From JAKAIY01 sp036258195 (GTDB lineage: Bacteria > Chloroflexota > Ktedonobacteria > Ktedonobacterales > JADMIN01), in assembly GCA_036258195.1 (NCBI GenBank), contig DATAED010000020.1, positions 1-22,210 of the forward strand: a stretch of DNA of 22,210 bases, given 5' to 3'. Positions 15,113 to 20,953 of this stretch are shown piece after piece. The notes below the pieces were generated by a model. The model was not told the DNA's origin. It worked only from the letters and a program-made list of their open reading frames with translations, and searched no databases. Positions within the stretch are counted from its first letter, which is position 1. Every line of letters starts with the position of its first letter. Position numbers and translations under genes: made by a program.

Positions 15113-16254
15113 GCGAGGAGCGCCTGCGCAAGAGCTACAAGTACAAACTCAAACCGACGCCCGCACAGGCGCGTCAGTTTGAGGAGGTCTTGTGGCGCTG
15201 TCGCACGCTCTACAACACAGCGCTCGAAGAACGCATCACCGCCTTTCGCCGTTGCGGCGTCACGCTCACCTGCTCTCAGCAACAGGCGGAGTTGCCCGAC
15301 CTGAAAGCGGCGTTTCCTGACTATGCGGAGATCAACGCGCAAGTCTTGCAGGACGTGCTGACGCGGCTCGACAAGACCTATCAGGCATTCTTTCGCCGCG
15401 TGAAGGCCGGGCAAACACCCGGCTTCCCACGCTATCAGGGCCGTAACCGCTACCACTCCTTCACCTACAAGCAGTATGGCGGCGGCGCGCGGCTCGAGAT
15501 GGAACAGGACAATGGTTTCCTCGTCCTCTCGAAGATTGGGCGCGTGGCCGTGCGCTGGAGTCGTCCGCTTGAAGGCATGCCCAAGACCGTCACCATCTCG
15601 CGTGAGGCGGACGGTTGGTATGCCATCATCTTCTGTGCCGACGTGCCAGTCCAACCGCTTCCCGCCACCGGACGGGAGACGGGCGTTGATGTGGGACTGA
15701 AGGTGTTTCTCATCACCGCCGATGGCACGGTCGTCGAGAACCCACGCCTGCATCGTCGAGGTGAGAAGAAGCTGAAGAAGGCGCAGCGCGTCGTCTCGCG
15801 TCGTAAGAAGGGGAGCCAGGGCAGACGCACGGCGGTGGGTCATCTCCAGCGAGCGCATCAGCACGTCCTGCGTCAACGGCTCGATTTCCACCACAAGACG
15901 GCGCTGAAGCTGCTCAGGGACTACGACACCATCTACCTCGAAGATTTGCAGGTCGCCAATATGGTCAGGAACCACCACCTCGCCAAGAGCATCAGCGATG
16001 CAGGCTGGGCGCAGTTCCGTACCATCCTCGAAGCCAAAGCAGCATACGCTGGGCGTCGAGTGGTAGCGGTACCACCTGCCTATACCTCGCAGGACTGTAG
16101 TGGATGTGGAAAGCACGTGCCCAAGAGCCTGTCGGTGCGTACTCATGTCTGCGCGTCCTGTGGTCTCGTACTCGATAGAGACGAGAACGCAGCACGCAAC
16201 ATTCAATGGGCCGGGCAGGCCCTTCGGGGACTCGCGGCGGTAGCTGCGGGGTAG
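15109..16254 (+). CDS. tnpB: TnpB RNA-guided endonuclease (IS200/IS605 family)
   Basis: The 381-residue protein starts at a GTG inside the end of the RHH gene. It has an N-terminal helix-turn-helix/wedge region (KSYKYKLKPTPAQARQFEEVL), then the split RuvC nuclease: RuvC-I D194 in TGVDVGLKVF, RuvC-II E278 in IYLEDLQVANM and RuvC-III D358 in LDRDENAARNI. The zinc ribbon has C330/C333 and C348/C351. All catalytic and metal residues are present and the length is normal, so the nuclease is probably active, unlike domesticated TldR repressors that lose these acids. TnpB uses an RNA from the element's right end to cut DNA next to a short motif matching the element's target, which promotes element retention. 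No transposase accompanies it. Confidence 0.93.
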   Translation: MSEERLRKSYKYKLKPTPAQARQFEEVLWRCRTLYNTALEERITAFRRCGVTLTCSQQQAELPDLKAAFPDYAEINAQVLQDVLTRLDKTYQAFFRRVKAGQTPGFPRYQGRNRYHSFTYKQYGGGARLEMEQDNGFLVLSKIGRVAVRWSRPLEGMPKTVTISREADGWYAIIFCADVPVQPLPATGRETGVDVGLKVFLITADGTVVENPRLHRRGEKKLKKAQRVVSRRKKGSQGRRTAVGHLQRAHQHVLRQRLDFHHKTALKLLRDYDTIYLEDLQVANMVRNHHLAKSISDAGWAQFRTILEAKAAYAGRRVVAVPPAYTSQDCSGCGKHVPKSLSVRTHVCASCGLVLDRDENAARNIQWAGQALRGLAAVAAG

Positions 16255-16309
16255 AACAGAGCATCCCCCACCTTGAGGTGTGGGGAGTGTCAAAATCTGG
16301 CGCAGGTTG
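16160..16309 (+). ncRNA. Predicted omega/reRNA with guide reading into flanking DNA
   Basis: In studied TnpB systems the guide RNA is made from the 3' end of tnpB through the element's right end, and the bases just outside become the guide. Here this covers the tnpB tail, a GGGCC/GGCCC stem (16208-16222) competing with a CCC-TTCG-GGG tetraloop hairpin (16220-16229), and the right-end hairpin. The predicted guide starts at 16294 (AATCTGGCGCAGGTTG for 16 bases). The 5' end is a guess. Existence follows from family knowledge; only the secondary-structure potential is seen. Confidence 0.45.
16265..16293 (+). repeat. Right-end hairpin and TCAA cleavage site of the IS element
   Basis: CCCCCACCT, TG loop, AGGTGTGGGG forms a stem with a short bulge, followed by AGTG and TCAA (16290-16293). 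GCAT precedes the stem. This order matches IS608-type right ends and fixes the element's last base at 16293. Confidence 0.65.
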
Positions 16310-16360
16310 ACGCGGATTGGCGCGGCGAGGGCGACGCTCGCAGTGCGAGAGGAGGCGCGT

Positions 16361-16942
16361 ATGGGCAGGCGACCGATACCGTTGACCCAGCGACCGTGGG
16401 ACTCTGCGTTCCTGGCGTTCTTTCTGGTGAACCTCTGCTTCATCACCTACATCGTCGATCTGGAGCAGTTGGTGATCGCCAATCCCGCGCACTTCACCTA
16501 TCCGCTCTGGCCGCCCGCGCCGCTGGTTGATCTGGTGCACCGCTACGCCCGCGCCTATGATCCACTCGTGCTGGCGCGCCCTCTCTGGTGGAAGATGACG
16601 ATCTGGTTCGATGCGCTCGGCTTCGGGCCATTCTACGCCGCCAGCATCTACGCCTGGTCGCGCGGGCGCGACTGGATTCGTCTGCCCAGTCTGCTCTATG
16701 GCGCCTCCATCATCACTATCGTCTGCATCATCCTCAGCGAGGAGTATGGCGGCCCGCACGCCACGCCGCACTTCCCCATCGTGCTGCTGCTGAACCTGCC
16801 GTGGATCATCTTCCCCGCGCTCATCATCGCGCGCATGTGGCGCTCAGAGCATCCCTTCACCCGCGCGGCTGTGGAGGAAAGCGCGCCGGACGCAGCCACG
16901 CAGGCGGTCAGCAGGACGGACAACGGAAAGGCCAAGCGCTGA
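16361..16942 (+). CDS. EXPERA-domain membrane protein (TMEM97/EBP-like)
   Basis: The 193-residue protein aligns over most of its length with the EXPERA family, best with TMEM97 (sigma-2 receptor). WDSAFLAFFLVNLCFITYIVDLE contains D33, at the place of TMEM97 D29. RYARAYDPLVLARPLWWKM contains D67, matching D56 in YAKEFKDPLLQEPPAWFK. D84 in WFDALGFGPFY takes the place of E73, and DWIRLPSLLYGASIITI matches KWIRTPAIIYSVHTMTT. Four helices are expected (about 15-36, 78-98, 108-127, 138-158), with a charged cytoplasmic tail. Eukaryotic members are sterol isomerases (EBP), lipid-trafficking factors or transporters; the bacterial function is unknown. The ATG has GAGGAGG five bases ahead. Its stop overlaps the start of an SDR gene. 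The IS right end lies 67 bases upstream. Confidence 0.82.
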   Translation: MGRRPIPLTQRPWDSAFLAFFLVNLCFITYIVDLEQLVIANPAHFTYPLWPPAPLVDLVHRYARAYDPLVLARPLWWKMTIWFDALGFGPFYAASIYAWSRGRDWIRLPSLLYGASIITIVCIILSEEYGGPHATPHFPIVLLLNLPWIIFPALIIARMWRSEHPFTRAAVEESAPDAATQAVSRTDNGKAKR

Positions 16943-17757
16943 TGAATCGCGAACGAGCGCAGGCGTTTCGGGCGCGCTATGGGCCGTGGGCGCTGGTGGC
17001 AGGCGCCTCGGCGGGGCTGGGCGCAGCGTACGCCTCGCAACTGGCCGCGCTGGGGCTGCATGTGATCCTGGTGGCGCGGCGCGCCCCTGAGCTGGAGGCG
17101 CTGGCCGCGCGGCTGCGCGCCGACCACGGCGTGGAGACGCGCACGCTGGCGCTCGACCTGGCCGAGCAGGGCGCCGCCGCGACGCTCGATGAGCGAACGA
17201 GCGATCTGGATGTTGGGCTGCTGGTCTACAACGCCGCGCGGGCGCCGGTCGGCCCCTTTCTCGACCTCACGCTGGAGGAGCACGCGACCGAGCTGGCCGT
17301 GAACGTCCGCACGCCGATGGAGCTGGCATGGCGCTTCGGGCGACGCTTCACAGCGCGCGGGCGCGGCGGCGTCATCCTGATGTCTTCGCTGGGCGGCGCG
17401 TTCGGCACGGCGCTGACCAGCAACTACGCCGCAACTAAAGCCTATGCGCTCACACTGGCTGAGGGACTGTGGGAGGAGCTACGCGCGCAGCAGGTGGACG
17501 TGCTGGCCGCGCTCCCCGCCGCCATCGACTCGCCGACAGCGCAGGCCAGCGGCGCCCAACCCCAGCGTGCGGCGGCGGCCACGACCCTCTCGCCAGAGCA
17601 GGTGGCGCGCGAGGCGCTGGCGGCGCTGGGACGCGGGCCATCCATCACGCCGGGGCGCGCGACCAAGCTGGCGTCCTTCTTCATGCGGCGTGTGCTGCCG
17701 CGCTCCACGGCCATCCGCATGATGGGCCGTGTGATGCGCCAGATGTACGGCGGGTGA
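16942..17757 (+). CDS. Short-chain dehydrogenase/reductase (SDR family)
   Basis: The 271-residue protein is a classical SDR. The cofactor-binding loop is GASAGLGAAYA (21-31, TGxxxGxG type), followed by VARRAPELEALA, where the paired arginines after the second strand favour NADP(H). Then come the LDL turn (71-73), YNAA (96-99, the NNAG position), MSSLGG with the catalytic Ser (148-149), and Y162/K166 in NYAATKAYALTLAEGL. It should reduce or oxidise a hydroxyl/keto group; the sequence resembles acyl/steroid-type SDRs such as the DltE/YqjQ or 17-beta-HSD12-like group, but the substrate is unknown. Its ATG shares one base with the stop of the EXPERA gene, indicating coupled translation and perhaps a shared lipid substrate. 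Confidence 0.88.
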   Translation: MNRERAQAFRARYGPWALVAGASAGLGAAYASQLAALGLHVILVARRAPELEALAARLRADHGVETRTLALDLAEQGAAATLDERTSDLDVGLLVYNAARAPVGPFLDLTLEEHATELAVNVRTPMELAWRFGRRFTARGRGGVILMSSLGGAFGTALTSNYAATKAYALTLAEGLWEELRAQQVDVLAALPAAIDSPTAQASGAQPQRAAAATTLSPEQVAREALAALGRGPSITPGRATKLASFFMRRVLPRSTAIRMMGRVMRQMYGG

Positions 17758-17769
17758 CCGTACTCGGCG

Positions 17770-19731
17770 CTACGCGCCATCGCTCTCCGGCTGGGCAAAG
17801 GGGATGCTGAACCAGAAGAGGCTGCCGCCCTGCGGACGATTCTGCATGCCGATCTGGCCGCCATGTTGATCGACGATGCGCTTGCAGAGGTAGAGGCCCA
17901 GCCCCAGACCGACATTGGGGCCGGACAGGCTGCCAGCGTTCGGCGCACGATAGAACGCCTCGAAGAGATGCGGTACAGCTTCCACGCCAACGCCGGGCCC
18001 ATCATCGCGCACGCCAAACCAGACCGACTCTTCGCGCAGCTCCACCTGGAGCGCCACACTCGACTCTGGTGGCGAATATTTCAGCGCATTCGAGAGCAGG
18101 TTGGAGAGCACCTGGCGGATGCGTGTTGCATCGGCGACAATCGGCGCGGGCGTCAGCGGCGTGGCGATGAGGATGGCGCGCTGAGTGGTGGTCTGCTGCT
18201 CGGCCACTGCCTGGGCTGCGATCTCGCGGGCGTCGCACAGCTCAGGCGCCAGGCCCAGGTTCTGGCGCTCGGCGCGGGCAGCGTCGACCAGATCCGTCAC
18301 CATGCGTTCAAGTTGCAGGCAGCTCGTCAGCGCGACCGTGAAGGCGCTCGGCTCGATAGGGATGTGGCGCTGGACGCGGCGCAGTGAGAGGTCGAGCGAG
18401 AGCTTGATGGCCGTCAGCGGTGTGCGCAGCTCGTGCGCGACCATGCTGAGGGTCTGACTACGCTCCTGCTCGGCCTCGCGATTGGCGGTCACGTCGCGCA
18501 GGCTCTCGACTGCGCCCACAATGGCGCCATCGCTGCCACGGATGGGCGCGCCGCTGATGTTCAGGTGCAATTGCCGCTCGGCGGGCGTGCGCACGACCAG
18601 ATCAAGGGTCTGCTCGCCCGTCAGCGATTCCCCCCTCAGGATGCGCCGCAGCGGACGCCCCGCCATCGACGACTGCCCCGCATCGTCGGTGGAGAAGCGG
18701 CGCATCTGCGCGTCGAAATCGGCGGCGGACATCGGCAGCGATAGACGCTCACCGAGCAGCGCCATCAGCCCGCGCATGGCGCGGTTGGCGCGCAACGCCG
18801 AGCCATCGGCCCCGAAGACCACCAGCGCATCGCTGACCGCCTCGAAAATCGTGTCGAGCTGCTGGGCGCGATCCTCCGCCTCGCCGTGCGCCGCGCGCTC
18901 GCGGGCCAGCGCCGCATCCAGCTCGGCCACCGTGCGCTTGTGCTCCGAGATGTCGCGAATGTAGACGGAGATGCCGTCTTGCGCGGGATAGCTGCGCACC
19001 TCCAGCCACAGCCCCTCGGCCACCTCTGTCTCGATGGTTCCCGGCGACGGATCATGCATGACGCGCTGAAACTCCAGTTCCATCGGCGTCCCGACCAGGA
19101 TAGGAAATACCTCCCAGAAGGGTCGTCCCAGCATCTGCTCACCACCGGGCGCGAACTGCTCATGCGCCCGCGCATTGACGTAGGTGAAGCGGCCGGAGTA
19201 GTCCAGCACGACGAAAGCGTCGGTCATGCGGTCGAGCGCGGCGCGCAGCGCGGTCAGCTCACCGGTGGATTGCTCGGCGACGGACACGAGCGCCTGGCGC
19301 CGGCGCATGCCCTCGGTCACGTCGGTGAGGGAGATCAGCGTGTGCGCGTGCGCCCGGCGCTGCGCATGGTGGACGGGGCTGGCGGTGACGTAGAGCCAGC
19401 GCTCGCCGTCACCGCCAGCCGAGAGGACATGCCAGAGCGGCGCGATGTCCTGGCTGGCGGCGGCTCCGACAACCGCGCGGAATGGCTCCGCCAGCAGCTT
19501 GCCATCCTTGTTCTCCACGCGCCAGTCAGCGGGCGGAGACTCAGGGCCGCAGAGCTGCGGCAGTGTCAGGGCGAGCAACTGGAGCGCCGCCGCATTCGCG
19601 CGGATGGGCGCGCCCCTGGCATCCACCATCACCATCCCCAGGGTGGCTCGCTCAAACAGCGAGCGATAGATGGTGAGCGAGCCAGGGGCGCGCGACCGCC
19701 GGGCAGGGGAGAGCGGAAAGGTTGGCTCCAT
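17770..19731 (-). CDS. Soluble multi-PAS sensor histidine kinase
   Basis: The 653-residue protein has three PAS-like domains (about 20-140, 155-265, 290-415), the second and third separated by a coiled-coil linker (265-295). The dimerisation/phosphoacceptor helix SMVAHELRTPLTAIKLSLDL carries H433. The ATPase domain has the N box NLLSNALKYSP (N544/N548), G1 DDGPGV (576-581), the F box HLFEAFYRA and G2 VGLGLGLYLCKRIVDQHGG. No membrane helix or signal is found, so it should sense an internal cue. No response regulator is adjacent, so it is an orphan kinase. It converges on the SDR gene with a 12-base gap and diverges from the recombinase-like gene. The start at 19731 is reasonable, although no strong ribosome site is evident. 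Confidence 0.9.
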   Translation of the reverse strand: MEPTFPLSPARRSRAPGSLTIYRSLFERATLGMVMVDARGAPIRANAAALQLLALTLPQLCGPESPPADWRVENKDGKLLAEPFRAVVGAAASQDIAPLWHVLSAGGDGERWLYVTASPVHHAQRRAHAHTLISLTDVTEGMRRRQALVSVAEQSTGELTALRAALDRMTDAFVVLDYSGRFTYVNARAHEQFAPGGEQMLGRPFWEVFPILVGTPMELEFQRVMHDPSPGTIETEVAEGLWLEVRSYPAQDGISVYIRDISEHKRTVAELDAALARERAAHGEAEDRAQQLDTIFEAVSDALVVFGADGSALRANRAMRGLMALLGERLSLPMSAADFDAQMRRFSTDDAGQSSMAGRPLRRILRGESLTGEQTLDLVVRTPAERQLHLNISGAPIRGSDGAIVGAVESLRDVTANREAEQERSQTLSMVAHELRTPLTAIKLSLDLSLRRVQRHIPIEPSAFTVALTSCLQLERMVTDLVDAARAERQNLGLAPELCDAREIAAQAVAEQQTTTQRAILIATPLTPAPIVADATRIRQVLSNLLSNALKYSPPESSVALQVELREESVWFGVRDDGPGVGVEAVPHLFEAFYRAPNAGSLSGPNVGLGLGLYLCKRIVDQHGGQIGMQNRPQGGSLFWFSIPFAQPESDGA

Positions 19732-19759
19732 ACTGCTATCCTTCAGTGTGGCATCCGTT

Positions 19760-19795
19760 GTACAGCGACGCCACTGCCCGCGCCCTGTGCTGTAC
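19760..19795. promoter_or_regulatory. Spaced inverted repeat between kinase and recombinase-like genes
   Basis: GTACAGC (19760-19766) and GCTGTAC (19789-19795) are perfect reverse complements 22 bases apart, centred in the divergent gap. The arms are on the same helix face at about three turns, which suits a regulator bound to both genes' promoters. A nearby direct repeat GTCATA(T/C)TG occurs at about 19799 and 19840. No regulator is assigned. Confidence 0.3.
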
Positions 19796-19817
19796 TTATG
19801 TCATATTGTGCCGTGGC

Positions 19818-19847
19818 TTGCAATGCGCGTCCCAAATAGGTCATACT
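19818..19847 (+). promoter_or_regulatory. Weak candidate promoter of the recombinase-like gene
   Basis: TTGCAA (19818-19823) and CATACT (19842-19847) each match four of six consensus positions with 18-base spacing. Transcription would begin about 65 bases before the ATG at 19921. It is only suggestive. Confidence 0.25.
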
Positions 19848-19920
19848 GCCGACAAGGAGCGGCTGGCGGCTTCGGCGGCGCGATGGCGAGCGCGCGGGCC
19901 ACAGCCAGCGGGAAGTAGCC

Positions 19921-20880
19921 ATGGGCGAGGATCACGCGCCAGCGCGCGCGAGCGCAGCACAACCGAGCCTGTTTGCCATTGAGACGACGCCTATCGCAGC
20001 GGCGGCGGCTCCGCTGATCGAGATTGCGCTTCCGACCGGCGATTCCACGCTGGGCGCCTGCGCGCTGCCCTATCAGGACTACCTGCGCCGAACCGACCAC
20101 TCGCCCTACACCATCACCTGCTTCCTTTCCGATCTGCGCATGCTCACCGATTTTCTGGGGCGCAACACCCCCGCGCGCGACCTCTCGCAGGATCGCCTCG
20201 GCTCCTGGCTGGAGCATCTGCGCCACGGACGCGAGACGCGCCCGGCGCCCAAGACAATGGCACGGCGCGTCACCTTCCTGAAAAACTTCTTCGGCTGGCT
20301 GCAATCCGTGGGCGCGCTGGAGCGCAACCCCACCGAGCGCATCGCCCTGACCCGCCCCGCGCCGCCGCTGCCTGAGCTGCTCTATGAGGATGAGGTGGCG
20401 CGCATCGAGGCCGCCGCCGCCGACGATGTGCGCTGCCACACGCTGGTGACGCTGCTGCTGGCGACCGGCCTGAAGAAAGAGGAGGTCATGGGGCTGACGG
20501 TGGGCAATGTCGACCTGTCTGATCCGGAGCATCCAGCCATCGAGGTGCGGTTTCCGGGGCAGGCCAAGCGCCGACGCGAGCGACGCATGGAGCTGCCGGG
20601 CGCCTGGACGGACATCTACCAGCGCTATGTGCGGCGCTATCAGCCGCAGGAGCGCGTCTTCGCCTGCACCGACCGCAACCTCAATTACGTGCTGGCCTCG
20701 GCGGTGAAGCGCGCTGGCATCGAGAAGCGTGTCACGCTGCAACTGCTGCGCGACATCTATGCGGTGCGCCAGCTACGCGGTGGCGTCTCCTTCGAGACGC
20801 TGCGCGAGCGGCTGGGCCTCTCGGAGGAAGCCTGGTACGAGACAGCCGAGAAGTACCGCAAACTCGCCTTCCCCGCCTGA
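19921..20880 (+). CDS. Degenerate tyrosine recombinase-like protein
   Basis: The 319-residue protein has the tyrosine-recombinase layout: a SAM-like N-terminal core-binding domain (about 46-135, YQDYLRRTDHSPYTITCFLSDLRMLTDFL) and a C-terminal catalytic-fold domain (150-319). The catalytic set is largely gone. The first Arg (ATGLR in active enzymes) is K185 in ATGLKKEEVMGLT; HxxR is Q274-L-L-R277; the second His/Trp is L300 in RLGLSEE; and the tyrosine would have to be Y306 or Y312, neither at the normal spacing. The frame is intact and the protein well composed, so it is not simply a decaying pseudogene. A DNA-binding or structural role, as in other inactive recombinase-fold proteins, is likely. 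No attachment-site repeats or phage genes are nearby. The start at 19921 has only GGGAAG ahead. Confidence 0.78.
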   Translation: MGEDHAPARASAAQPSLFAIETTPIAAAAAPLIEIALPTGDSTLGACALPYQDYLRRTDHSPYTITCFLSDLRMLTDFLGRNTPARDLSQDRLGSWLEHLRHGRETRPAPKTMARRVTFLKNFFGWLQSVGALERNPTERIALTRPAPPLPELLYEDEVARIEAAAADDVRCHTLVTLLLATGLKKEEVMGLTVGNVDLSDPEHPAIEVRFPGQAKRRRERRMELPGAWTDIYQRYVRRYQPQERVFACTDRNLNYVLASAVKRAGIEKRVTLQLLRDIYAVRQLRGGVSFETLRERLGLSEEAWYETAEKYRKLAFPA

Positions 20881-20953
20881 GCGCGCTATGATAGCCCCGC
20901 GCCGTTGCGCTCCGATGTCAGCAGCATAGCCAGGCGCGAGGAGGTTGTATCGG

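Larger units (their letters stand above)
14816..16293 (+). mobile_element. IS200/IS605-type element without tnpA (RHH + tnpB)
   Basis: Two similar subterminal hairpins, both built on the core CCTTGAGG flanked by C4/G4 arms, bracket the RHH gene and tnpB. The right side reads GCAT, hairpin, AGTG, TCAA (TCAA at 16290-16293), very close to my recollection of the IS608 right end (GAAT, hairpin, then TCAA as cleavage site), so the right boundary is fairly secure. On the left, CTAC at 14812-14815 lies about 19 bases before the left hairpin and is the best analogue of the IS608 TTAC target, making 14816 the inferred first base. No tnpA (HUH Y1 transposase) is present, so the element would need one in trans. 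Base composition is a little less GC-rich than in the flanking genes. Confidence 0.7.

Noticed and set aside
14911..16446. Long minus-strand open frame (511 codons) across tnpB
   Set aside because: It is antisense to a TnpB with all catalytic motifs; its composition (runs of Arg, His, Leu without domains) is typical of a shadow frame in GC-rich DNA.
19732..20880. Integrated phage or genomic island marked by the recombinase
   Set aside because: There are no tRNA target, attachment repeats or phage genes nearby and the recombinase lacks catalytic residues.
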